Source: Flavipsychrobacter stenotrophus
GTDB lineage: Bacteria > Bacteroidota > Bacteroidia > Chitinophagales > Chitinophagaceae
Direction of reading: 5' to 3'
DNA length: 64,000 bases
Assembly: GCF_002954265.1 (NCBI RefSeq)
Contig: NZ_PPSL01000001.1
Location: 558,001 to 622,000, forward strand
Shown here piece by piece: positions 24,288 to 33,019 of this stretch. The notes under the pieces are model-generated. The model saw nothing but the letters and a program-made list of their open reading frames with translations. It had not been told where the DNA came from and made no database searches. The position numbers and the translations under genes are program-made. Within the stretch, counting starts at the first letter, position 1. Each line of letters opens with the position of its first letter.

Positions 24288-26177
24288 TTGCCATCAGCGG
24301 AAGAAATATTAAAAAAGTATTGGGGGTATGATGGTTTCAGGCCGTTGCAAAAGGATATTATTGATTCTGTGTTGACAGATAATGACACATTTGCCTTGCT
24401 GCCTACCGGCGGGGGGAAATCTGTATGTTACCAGGTGCCGGCGCTGATGCTGGATGGTTGTTGTCTGGTCATTTCTCCCTTAATAGCCCTGATGCAGGAC
24501 CAGGTGAACAGACTACAGCAATTGGACATACCAGCCGCCAGTATACACTCAGGCATGTATTATAATGAGGTAAGGCAGACATTGGAAAATGCCATAAGCG
24601 GGGATTACAAGCTGCTTTATGTATCGCCCGAGCGCCTGCAAACCGACCTGTTTCAGGATTACATGTATAAGCTGGATGTGAGCCTGATAGCAGTGGATGA
24701 GGCACATTGTGTATCGCAATGGGGCCATGACTTCAGGCCTGACTACTTGAAGATAGCTGAGTTAAGGAGTATTTATAAACGAACGCCTGTGCTGGCACTC
24801 ACCGCCACCGCAACTGAAGAGATACAACAGGACATAGCCCTGCAACTAAAACTAAAAAAGCCCAATTATTTTAAGCAGAGCTTTGCCCGCCAAAATATAT
24901 TTTATGAAGTAAGGTATTCTGAAAATAAGAATAGGGATACTGAAGATGAGATCAAGGATTGTAGTATTGTATACTGCCGCAGCCGTAAGCAAACAGAAGC
25001 GACGGGCAGGCACTTGCAGCAACATGGTATCAATACCGCTGTATATCATGCTGGTATGACCAAGCCCGACAGAGATAAGGCGCAGGAAGAGTGGATGGCA
25101 GATAAGGCCCCCGTAATTGTAGCGACCACTGCATTTGGGATGGGTATAGATAAGCCAGATGTGAGGACGGTGCTGCACTATGATGCGCCGGAGCATTTGG
25201 AAGCATGGTACCAGGAAGCGGGTAGGGCAGGCAGGGATGGTAAAAAATCGTTTGCATTGACACTATATAACAGTGTAGATATAAAAAGACTTAGTGAGAG
25301 TACTGCATTGCAGTTTCCGCCCGAGTCGTTTATGAAGAAGGTATACCAGGGTGTGGCAGAATACCTGCAGATACCAATAGGCTGTGAGCCTCATAAATAT
25401 TACTCTTTTGATATTTCTGACTTCTGCGACAAGTTTTCATTACAGCTAACGCAGGTGATATACGCCATGAAGCTGCTGGAACGGGAAGGGTTGTGGGCAA
25501 TGACGGAGGCGGTACATTCACCATCGACCGTGCATTTTATAACAGACAGGCATGTGCTGGATAATATGGCCACATCTCACCCTAAGATGCAATACATAGC
25601 TGTGGGATTGCTACGGATGTATAATACTATTTTTCATTTCCCAACGCACATCCGTGAGTTTGCAATAGCCAGGCAGCTGCGGCTACAGTACGATGAAGTA
25701 GTGCATATGCTGGGCCAGATGCACAGGATGGGATTGATAGAATATAATAAAGCCGGCGATGGACCACAGCTGTTTTTTCATCATACCCGAGTAGACAGTG
25801 CACATTTGTTAATAGACTTGAATCGGATACATGTACTGCGCAAGCGACATGAGTTGAGGACGGAGAAAATGCTGGCATTCCTATACAATAAAGAAGTGTG
25901 TCGGGAGCGGGTTGTATTGCAGTATTTTGGTGAGGTCGATGCAAAGGATTGCGGGCATTGCGATGTGTGTAAAGGTGAAAGGGCGGTAACTACAGGGGCA
26001 GGTAAGCTAAAAGAGCAATTGTTCAGGACACTGATGGCGGGTAGTAAGACACTTGCTCAGCTAACGCAAACGTATGACGCACCAGATAAGCACCAGATAA
26101 CAGAATTGGTAAGAGGTATGATGGATGAGGGGGTAGTTATAATAGGTGATGATGGGGTGGTGAGGTATAAAAAGTAA
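24288..26177 (+). CDS. recQ: RecQ-family ATP-dependent DNA helicase
   Basis: This is a 3'-5' DNA helicase for recombination and replication restart. At 629 aa it has motif I LPTGGGKSVCYQ, DEAHCVSQWGHDFRPDY (motif II and the aromatic-rich loop), SIVYCRSRK, TTAFGMGIDKPDVR, and QEAGRAGRDG (motif VI). The zinc-binding cysteines of the RQC region are present (DCGHCDVCKGE). The frame begins with TTG at 24288 (PSAEEILKKYWG follows), and I see no better ATG upstream. The C-terminus ends without a clear HRDC domain. Bacteroidota often carry several RecQ paralogues. Confidence 0.92.
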   Translation: MPSAEEILKKYWGYDGFRPLQKDIIDSVLTDNDTFALLPTGGGKSVCYQVPALMLDGCCLVISPLIALMQDQVNRLQQLDIPAASIHSGMYYNEVRQTLENAISGDYKLLYVSPERLQTDLFQDYMYKLDVSLIAVDEAHCVSQWGHDFRPDYLKIAELRSIYKRTPVLALTATATEEIQQDIALQLKLKKPNYFKQSFARQNIFYEVRYSENKNRDTEDEIKDCSIVYCRSRKQTEATGRHLQQHGINTAVYHAGMTKPDRDKAQEEWMADKAPVIVATTAFGMGIDKPDVRTVLHYDAPEHLEAWYQEAGRAGRDGKKSFALTLYNSVDIKRLSESTALQFPPESFMKKVYQGVAEYLQIPIGCEPHKYYSFDISDFCDKFSLQLTQVIYAMKLLEREGLWAMTEAVHSPSTVHFITDRHVLDNMATSHPKMQYIAVGLLRMYNTIFHFPTHIREFAIARQLRLQYDEVVHMLGQMHRMGLIEYNKAGDGPQLFFHHTRVDSAHLLIDLNRIHVLRKRHELRTEKMLAFLYNKEVCRERVVLQYFGEVDAKDCGHCDVCKGERAVTTGAGKLKEQLFRTLMAGSKTLAQLTQTYDAPDKHQITELVRGMMDEGVVIIGDDGVVRYKK

Positions 26178-26200
26178 TGTATACAAACTGAGAATCTCCT

Positions 26201-27091
26201 ATGAATGATAGATTATTAGCCTTCATCACAAGCTTATTTTTGTGTTTTACCTCCTTTTCAAGCCTTGCCAATGAAATAGACTCCCTTAAAACCAGACATG
26301 ATGTCAATAAGTTTATCACCGACAGATTGAGTAGCCGATGGAACGGGATATTATTGGAATGTAAAGCACTACCATCTGACTTTGATCCAAATAAATTTGA
26401 TCCGTCGTTAGACACTGAAGATCTCTTTTACAAAGCCGACCTGGACGGGAATGGACTTACAGACCTTATTGTTTGTGGAGTAAGAAAGTTCGCAATAACT
26501 GATGAGGGGGAAGGTAAGTATGTACCTCATTTTATTGATACATACTGTATGGATGAGATGAAGAAGCTTGTAAATATTATTTACAAACCTTCGGGCACAT
26601 GGCTCGTTTTGCAGAGATATGCAGGCGATTTCGTTCCTGATGCCAAACCTGATACATTGGTATACAAATATGGGCAGATGCTGGAACTCAACAGATCACC
26701 TGATCATTTTGATATTCAATACGTCTCATTTAAGGCAACTGCTTGTTATGGCGCTTGTCCGTCGTTTGAAATGCAGATCAACCCCAATGGTTTTGTATCT
26801 TATGAGGGTAATGGCAATGCCCAGATAGGTTTCAAGCGGGCGTATCTCGATTCGGTGGAGACTGATGATCTCTTTAATACCCTGAATTATGTGAATGTCA
26901 CCAAGCTAAGGGATAGCTATACTATTCAGATAACTGATATGCCTACGTATACTATTGAAGTCGTATTCAGAGATGGCCGGTCAAAAAGAATATCAGATTA
27001 TGGTGGTTGTGCACCGCTAGCTATACAGATACTCTTTGAGGATATGTTTACTATAGCCAGGAAGAATGAGTGGGTGAGAGATGAGAGGTGA
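26201..27091 (+). CDS. Secreted DUF6438-type protein
   Basis: This 296-aa protein has a signal peptide (FITSLFLCFTSFSSLAN). The C-terminal half carries the CYGACPSFEMQINPNG motif and VSYEGNG of the DUF6438 family, whose members are exported proteins of unknown function. The first part has an FG-GAP/EF-like DLDGNGLTDLIV stretch, which may bind Ca2+. It lies 23 bp downstream of recQ in the same direction and could be read from the recQ transcript or from its own promoter. Confidence 0.72.
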   Translation: MNDRLLAFITSLFLCFTSFSSLANEIDSLKTRHDVNKFITDRLSSRWNGILLECKALPSDFDPNKFDPSLDTEDLFYKADLDGNGLTDLIVCGVRKFAITDEGEGKYVPHFIDTYCMDEMKKLVNIIYKPSGTWLVLQRYAGDFVPDAKPDTLVYKYGQMLELNRSPDHFDIQYVSFKATACYGACPSFEMQINPNGFVSYEGNGNAQIGFKRAYLDSVETDDLFNTLNYVNVTKLRDSYTIQITDMPTYTIEVVFRDGRSKRISDYGGCAPLAIQILFEDMFTIARKNEWVRDER

Positions 27092-27176
27092 TATCTCTAA
27101 GAGTTCGGATCAAAAGCACGTTAAACTGGTCGTCAAGTGAGTGCTATGCTAATTCTCGTGACTGATGAGTAAAGAT

Positions 27177-27205
27177 ATTATTATATTGCGTTGCAATATA
27201 ATAAT
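27177..27205. promoter_or_regulatory. Perfect 13-bp inverted repeat at the start of an antitoxin-like gene
   Basis: ATTATTATATTGC (27177-27189), loop GTT, GCAATATAATAAT (27193-27205). The palindrome ends right at the ATG (27206). This is how autoregulated antitoxin operators are often placed. Confidence 0.6.
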
Positions 27206-27388
27206 ATGACATATTTACGCATAGATACAACAACCATGCAAGCACAAAAGTTAGTTGCCTTCTTGGAAACCTGCCCTTTTGTGAAAATTCTAGACAAGCC
27301 AAATAGCGCGACAAAAATGGCTATAGAAGATGCCAGGTTGGGTAAAAAGAAGAAAGCAAAATCGCTAGAGCAGTGTTTGCCGAGTTAA
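27206..27388 (+). CDS. Orphan antitoxin-like small protein
   Basis: This 60-aa protein, from the ATG at 27206, begins MTYLRIDTTTMQAQKLVAFL and has a Lys-rich C-terminal part. Its size, beta-strand start and basic helix resemble type II antitoxins of Bacteroidota, but no family can be named. A TTG at 27191 would add five residues and lies inside the palindrome, so the ATG is preferred. No toxin gene follows; 27389-27515 holds only the TTGACAACTTT repeat before a convergent gene. It could be an orphan or a decayed pair. Confidence 0.5.
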   Translation: MTYLRIDTTTMQAQKLVAFLETCPFVKILDKPNSATKMAIEDARLGKKKKAKSLEQCLPS

Positions 27389-27462
27389 AGAAATGACACC
27401 ATTGTACTTACTGGGACATACAAGTGGTATTACAATTATTGTCTCTTGGAAGCTACAAAAAA

Positions 27463-27496
27463 AGAGTTGACAACTTTCTTAGAAGCTGTCAACTCT
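27463..27496. repeat. TTGACAACTTT palindromic repeat, copy 3
   Basis: AGAGTTGACAACTTT faces AAGCTGTCAACTCT. It is slightly diverged from copies 1 and 2 and again sits between convergent genes. Confidence 0.7.
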
Positions 27497-27515
27497 GAAT
27501 GATGTGTTGAAATTA

Positions 27516-28805
27516 TCAATGTGCAAAATCAGTCTCGAAGTTCAACATACGCTCTTTTGGCGGGTTGAAGTAGCCGAACTTAAGGTTGGGGAATTCTTCC
27601 TGTATCAGCTCTATCATTTGCTTCATGCCCATGTTCTCGCCCGGGTCTGTAACGCCCATCTTGCCGAGGTACCAGTCGGGGTCGATATTAAAGTTACGCC
27701 ACTGTATCATGCTGATATCGGTCTCGCGAATGAACTCACATAGCGCTTCATACTCTGCAATGCTGTCTGTCATGCCTGGGAATACGAAGTAGTTGATAGA
27801 TGACCAACCACCGTACTTGCGTACTATCTTCAGGCTTTCCTTCAGGTCGTCGAATTTGTAGTTGTTTGGCTGATAGTATTTGGTGTATATATCAGGACGG
27901 GCTGAATTCATACTTACACGTATGCTGTCCAGTCCGGCTATCATCAATTGCTCTACCGCTGCTGGTTTGCTGCCGTTGGTGTTGATGTTGATACTTCCTT
28001 TCTTAGTATGCTTGCGGATCTCAATGATAGAATCCTTGATAGTTTCCCACATCAACAGGGGCTCGCCTTCGCAACCCTGGCCGAAGCTTACGATTGGATA
28101 AGGAGCAGTTTCAAGGTGTGGTACAGTATATTCAGCTATTTCTTCTGCTGTTGGTTTGAAGGTCAATCTATCCTGAGTAGAAACAATAGTTTCATCTTCA
28201 GGCTGGAAAGAGATACAACCTATGCAGTTGGCATTACATGCAGGCGAAGTAGGAATTGGGCACTCCCATCTGCCCATAAAGAAGTTCCTTGATGCCGGGC
28301 AGCTGTAGGTAAGTGTGCATTTTTCAGCCAGGTGTTTTACCAACCTGTTGTGCGGGTAAGCTTTTACAAAATGATCCACGCCTTCCTTTATTTTGCGGTC
28401 GTCATAACCGCTGCACTCCTGGCGTATGTCGCGCTCAATGCGGACAGCAGGAACGTAAAACTTATTGTTGAGCCAACCTGCAGCCGTGTAAGAGAACAAT
28501 GGCAGAGTAGGTGCATCGGGCATTGTTTCATAAGCGGCAAGATACAAACCGGTATGTGCAGGAGGAATGAAAGCAGCTACTGCCCATCCTTTTTCGCACA
28601 GGCGCATATCCCCCGTTTTCACGTCGATACCTATTCCTCTTCTTCCGGGTAGTTCGTATAATGTTCCGCCATCGGGCAGCTCTATCCAGTCTTCATCAGG
28701 TATTGGTGCAGCATCCCATCCGCTCCGGCCAACAACATATAAAGTAGTGTCTTCAAAAATATTTCCCTTCCCGTCAGAATATAATATGTAAGGAGTTGTG
28801 ATCAT
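27516..28805 (-). CDS. Radical SAM protein of unknown specificity
   Basis: This 429-aa protein has an unusually long N-terminal region (about 190 residues) before the radical SAM cluster motif C-x3-C-x2-C (CNANCIGC). The core barrel follows, with GQGCEGEPLL as the glycine-rich SAM-binding element and NTNGSKPAAVEQL. The N-terminal part includes several Cys (CSGY, CTLTYSC, WECP) that could hold another cluster. Substrate and partner are unknown. A perfect -7 element, TAACTTTG, is at 28837-28830, 24 bp before the start. Confidence 0.85.
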   Translation of the reverse strand: MITTPYILYSDGKGNIFEDTTLYVVGRSGWDAAPIPDEDWIELPDGGTLYELPGRRGIGIDVKTGDMRLCEKGWAVAAFIPPAHTGLYLAAYETMPDAPTLPLFSYTAAGWLNNKFYVPAVRIERDIRQECSGYDDRKIKEGVDHFVKAYPHNRLVKHLAEKCTLTYSCPASRNFFMGRWECPIPTSPACNANCIGCISFQPEDETIVSTQDRLTFKPTAEEIAEYTVPHLETAPYPIVSFGQGCEGEPLLMWETIKDSIIEIRKHTKKGSININTNGSKPAAVEQLMIAGLDSIRVSMNSARPDIYTKYYQPNNYKFDDLKESLKIVRKYGGWSSINYFVFPGMTDSIAEYEALCEFIRETDISMIQWRNFNIDPDWYLGKMGVTDPGENMGMKQMIELIQEEFPNLKFGYFNPPKERMLNFETDFAH

Positions 28806-28829
28806 TTGTTAGTTTCAATAAATACGGTG

Positions 28830-28837
28830 CAAAGTTA
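28830..28837 (-). promoter_or_regulatory. -7 promoter element of the radical SAM gene
   Basis: TAACTTTG on the minus strand, a perfect TAnnTTTG match, 24 bp from the ATG. Confidence 0.5.
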
Positions 28838-29049
28838 TTGGCTTATTTCCAGTAATCCCACTGTAAAGGGTAATAGCCATTACGGATCGTTTATATTAAG
28901 CGATAATCTGGGTATTGATCATTAAATAAATGGTATTCAGCATTTTAAATGGCACTCAGTTTTGAGAAAGGCATAATACCTTTAAATAATAAAGACTAAT
29001 GTAATGTGAAAATTGCTACTGTGATACCCGGCCGAGTTGATGCGGAGTG

Positions 29050-29574
29050 CTATGCTTTAAGGCTATTGTCAATACAAGTCACCTGTTCAGTAATTATCTT
29101 TTTCTTCTGCAGATCGAGATATTTTGACGGGGCAATGGTGAGACATGCGCTGATTATTAATAATATGGCTGAGCGAATAAGGATGTTTTTGTAGAAGGCT
29201 ATGTGACGTATGGATACTGTAAATGCCAGGGAAAGCGTGAAAACAACATTAAGGGCAAGTGTGAAGATCAGGATCATCATATTGCCATCGGTATACAGCA
29301 GTCGATATAAAATGCCGGCGATCAATACAGATAATACTACTGCCGATACTAATGAGCCTATGATCTTTAACGCTGTGATCTCTTTGTAGCTACTTCTTTT
29401 AAAACAATCGCGGAGACGGATATCGTTGAAAAGGAAGAAGCCACAGAGCAGGTAATGTATAGAAAGGCATATTAATGACAGTGCAATAAGCGGCAACCCG
29501 CCGGTAAGTCCGGCAAGTTTTATGAGCACGCCTATGAGGGCCATTATTGTAAAAACCTTTTCTAAAAATTTCAT
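29050..29574 (-). CDS. Polytopic membrane protein of unknown function
   Basis: From the ATG at 29574 (MKFLEKVFTIMALIG) the protein is 174 aa, with five hydrophobic segments: residues about 8-28, 33-53, 70-92, 99-121 and 135-153. An earlier ATG at 29652 would add 26 polar residues that look non-coding. There is no enzyme motif or family that I recognise. It is divergent from the TPR/MORN operon, whose promoter must lie in the 140 bp between them. Confidence 0.6.
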   Translation of the reverse strand: MKFLEKVFTIMALIGVLIKLAGLTGGLPLIALSLICLSIHYLLCGFFLFNDIRLRDCFKRSSYKEITALKIIGSLVSAVVLSVLIAGILYRLLYTDGNMMILIFTLALNVVFTLSLAFTVSIRHIAFYKNILIRSAILLIISACLTIAPSKYLDLQKKKIITEQVTCIDNSLKA

Positions 29575-29665
29575 CGGGGTGTAAAGATAAGTTTTGAGTG
29601 ATGTTTTATGTGAATGGCTATCATTTTTTATTTTAGTACACATATGCAGCACATATTTTATCCAT

Positions 29666-29673
29666 TATCTTTG
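29666..29673 (+). promoter_or_regulatory. -7 promoter element of the TPR/MORN operon
   Basis: TATCTTTG is a perfect TAnnTTTG match 40 bp before the ATG at 29714. Confidence 0.5.
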
Positions 29674-29713
29674 ATAATCAGTTATTCTAACCACAAAACC
29701 GAGTGACGTTACT

Positions 29714-32700
29714 ATGCGTAGGATCCTATTACTCTTTGTTGCCGCTCTTTCCATATTTTCTTTCGCTGCAAAAAGCCAGACCAGATTCGAAGACTCTCAC
29801 GATGTATTGTTGAAGGGAGTGGATATGTTGGGCAAAGAAGAATATAAAAGAGCCATTGACATATTCCGAACGGTGCATGAATGCGATACCAACTATGCAT
29901 TGGCCACTTATGAAACTATTTTATCGCTGATCGCTGATAGTCAATTTGTAGCTGCCAAAAACCTTGCGGCAACGGCAGTAGGCATGCGATACGGCAATAG
30001 GCGAGATGCTATGATAACGCTTGCCGGTTGCTACGACCGCCTGAAAATGCGAGACAGTGCTATAATGATCTATGATCAACTCATGGTCACGTATCCGCAG
30101 GATCATCAACCCTATTATGAAAAGGGTGTTGTGTATTTTAATATGAAGGATTATGACAAGGCGGCTTACTATTTTCAACGGGCTTTGGTCATTAATCCAT
30201 ATCATTTCAGGTCGCATTACATGCTGGGCACCACATACACATTGCAAGGCAGGCTCACCGAGGCTATAATGGCGTGCGAAACCGCATTGCTGGTAACTAA
30301 AAATGCAGACTGGGCGCGGCAGGCTATTTCTGTTATTTCGGCTATTGCTGAGCAGACCGACAGTGTGCAAAAGGCCTACAAGGGTAGGAAGGAAAAATAC
30401 AACAATCCTTCGTTTGACGAGATAGACCAGATCATTAATGCCAAACTGGCTATCGGGTCCTCGTATAAGTTGAAGATAGCACTGAATGATAACATATTCC
30501 GGCAGTCGCAAGCGATGATGGAGAAGCTGCAGTTTGATGCCGGAGATACAAGTTTCGCCATGCAATATTATGTGCCTATTTTTTCGTCTGCCTTTAAAGA
30601 TGATATGTTTGAAGGGTTTATGTTACTGGTATTCTCAGACTTTAAACTGTCGACAATAGATGCACTGGCCAAGCGACGCGCAAACGACATATTGGAGGCA
30701 AAGAAGGAGGTCTTCCCTGTATTGAATAAGATACAATCGACCAGAGCATTGAATTTCAATAAGCGCAAAGACGCCAGAGAACTTTATCACTATGCACCTG
30801 AAAGTGAGGTATTGCTGGTTGGCGAAACATTGATGAAAGGTAAAGATGCATCAATGAAAGGCCCGGTGACTGTCTACCGGTACGACCAGACTTTATTGGC
30901 GGTTGGTCAGTATAACGACAATGGTGAGAAGGAAGGGCTGTGGAAGTACTATTTTAAATCGGGCAGCCTGATGAAGGAAATAACCTACAGGAAGAACACT
31001 ACAGTAGATACGCTTAAGGAATATTACATTAATGGATACCTCAGCAAGGTTACAGTGATGGATGATAAGGGAAAGATACTACAGGAAGAAAGTTATAATT
31101 ATAAAGGTTGGAGAAATTTACTTGTAAAAAAGTTAAATGAAAAAGAAACGGAGGAGAGCACGTTCACTCAATCGGGAACAAAAGAAGTGACCGCCTATTT
31201 TAGCAACAAGAAAATAAAGGATGGTGAGTACACGTTCTACTTTGATAATGGTAAACCCGATAAAGTAGTAAATTTTAAAGATGGCAACTATAGCGGTCCG
31301 TATAAGCAGTATTATGAAAATGGACAACTAAAGGAGTCATATGCATTCGAAAACGGAAAGGCTGAAGGTTCATACATCGTGTATTACGAAAATGGCAAAA
31401 TAAGCAAGAAGGCCACCTTTCGTAGTGGGAAGTATGATGGTCTGTACGAAACGTTTTTTGATAATGGAAAGCCTGATGAAGTTTGCACGTATGAAAGAAG
31501 TAAGAAGAATGGAACAGATAAGCGCTATAGTATAAACGGCAAGCTGTACGCAGAATTTGAGTATGATGATGACATTCCAACTTCCATAAAATACTATAAT
31601 GCTGAAGGTGTTGTAGTTTACGAAAAGGCGGCAAGGAAAGGCATTTATGAGTATACTTCCTATTTCCCTAACGGCAACAAATACGCCGATTATCAATTGG
31701 ATAGAGAAGGGTATATAGCGGGCGAAACTATTTTTTACGCTGTGACCGGAGCAAAGGGTAGCGTGATAAGTTACAGTAAAGGGAACAAGCAAGGAAAGGC
31801 AACAACATACTATAAGAGTGGTACAGTAAAATCGGAAATGAATTATAAAGATGATCTGCTGGAGGGGTATTACAAGTATTATTTCGACAATGGCATAACG
31901 CAAAACGAAGGATGGTATAAAGATGGCAAGAAGCAGGGCCTTTGGAAATACTATTATGTGAATGGCAAGCTACAAAGCGAGCGCTACTATATGAATGATT
32001 ACTGGAATGGCTATGTAAAAGAATATAACAAGAACGGTGAGCTACAGTATAAATATATGTACGACTATAATATGCTTACTGCCGCCGCAGTATTTGATAG
32101 TTTGCACCAACGCGTAGATAGTGTGGTGTTCCCGATAGGGAGAGGCGGCAGGTACTCATTGCCAAATAAAAATGGCAAACGGTTTACAGAAGCTGAGGGG
32201 CAGATGATATACGGTGACCTAACCGGCCCGCTGACCATTAAATACATGAATGGTTATACAAGGGAAAAAATCTATTATCGCAACGGTAACAGAGATAGTA
32301 CTAACACTGTTTACTATCCTGATGGTAAGGTGGAAAGTGTAGCACCCTATAAGAACGGATTCATAACCGGGAAATTTTTGCATTATGATGAGATAGGGTC
32401 ATTGACATCTGAAACCGATTTTGCAAAAGGAGATTGGGATGGTAAACATACCAGCTATGCTTGTGGCAGACTGTATGTATCGGGGAATTATAAAGAAGGT
32501 GACCGCGACGGCGAGACATTCTATTATGGCGAAAATGGCAGGATAGCCTGTGTTTTGTATTACGAAAGCGGAACGGTTGTAGGGTATAGTCATGAAGGTA
32601 AGGATGGCCAATTGCTGCCGATGATACCGGTGAAGAACGGGACCGTGAATATTAAAGCTGTATATAGTAATGGTGCAAAATCTGCAGAAATGAAGCTTGA

Positions 32701-33019
32701 TCAGAACAGATTTGATGGTGCATGTAAGATCTATTATAGCAATGGCAACGTATCTGAAGAGAGAAATTACAAGTTGGGTAATCTTGATGGTAGGTTTAGC
32801 AGGTATACTTTTGAAGGTAAGTTGATAAATGAACTGGAATACAAGGACAATGAAGAAATGGGGCCGGAGAAAATCTACGACAAGGATGGTGTACTGGTCA
32901 TCAGCAGAAATTATTACCTGGGCACGCCGCATGGACTGACCATTGTGAATGACCCTTCTACTCACAAGACAACGAAATATACCTACCACTACGGAGAATT
33001 AATAAAGGTAACAGAATGA
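29714..33019 (+). CDS. Exported TPR and MORN-variant (YwqK-like) repeat protein
   Basis: This 1101-aa protein has a signal peptide (MRRILLLFVAALSIFSFAAKS). Residues about 25-215 are TPR repeats (EEYKRAIDIFRTVHE, QPYYEKGVVYFNMKDYDKAAYYFQRAL). From about residue 380 to the end it consists of many MORN-variant repeats with the pattern YYxNGKxxxxxxYKxGxxxGxxxxYY, the unit found in YwqK-like proteins. It is probably periplasmic or on the cell surface and may be a scaffold. The last 4 bp overlap the next gene's start (ATGA), so translation is coupled to the two transglutaminase-like proteins. Confidence 0.85.
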   Translation: MRRILLLFVAALSIFSFAAKSQTRFEDSHDVLLKGVDMLGKEEYKRAIDIFRTVHECDTNYALATYETILSLIADSQFVAAKNLAATAVGMRYGNRRDAMITLAGCYDRLKMRDSAIMIYDQLMVTYPQDHQPYYEKGVVYFNMKDYDKAAYYFQRALVINPYHFRSHYMLGTTYTLQGRLTEAIMACETALLVTKNADWARQAISVISAIAEQTDSVQKAYKGRKEKYNNPSFDEIDQIINAKLAIGSSYKLKIALNDNIFRQSQAMMEKLQFDAGDTSFAMQYYVPIFSSAFKDDMFEGFMLLVFSDFKLSTIDALAKRRANDILEAKKEVFPVLNKIQSTRALNFNKRKDARELYHYAPESEVLLVGETLMKGKDASMKGPVTVYRYDQTLLAVGQYNDNGEKEGLWKYYFKSGSLMKEITYRKNTTVDTLKEYYINGYLSKVTVMDDKGKILQEESYNYKGWRNLLVKKLNEKETEESTFTQSGTKEVTAYFSNKKIKDGEYTFYFDNGKPDKVVNFKDGNYSGPYKQYYENGQLKESYAFENGKAEGSYIVYYENGKISKKATFRSGKYDGLYETFFDNGKPDEVCTYERSKKNGTDKRYSINGKLYAEFEYDDDIPTSIKYYNAEGVVVYEKAARKGIYEYTSYFPNGNKYADYQLDREGYIAGETIFYAVTGAKGSVISYSKGNKQGKATTYYKSGTVKSEMNYKDDLLEGYYKYYFDNGITQNEGWYKDGKKQGLWKYYYVNGKLQSERYYMNDYWNGYVKEYNKNGELQYKYMYDYNMLTAAAVFDSLHQRVDSVVFPIGRGGRYSLPNKNGKRFTEAEGQMIYGDLTGPLTIKYMNGYTREKIYYRNGNRDSTNTVYYPDGKVESVAPYKNGFITGKFLHYDEIGSLTSETDFAKGDWDGKHTSYACGRLYVSGNYKEGDRDGETFYYGENGRIACVLYYESGTVVGYSHEGKDGQLLPMIPVKNGTVNIKAVYSNGAKSAEMKLDQNRFDGACKIYYSNGNVSEERNYKLGNLDGRFSRYTFEGKLINELEYKDNEEMGPEKIYDKDGVLVISRNYYLGTPHGLTIVNDPSTHKTTKYTYHYGELIKVTE

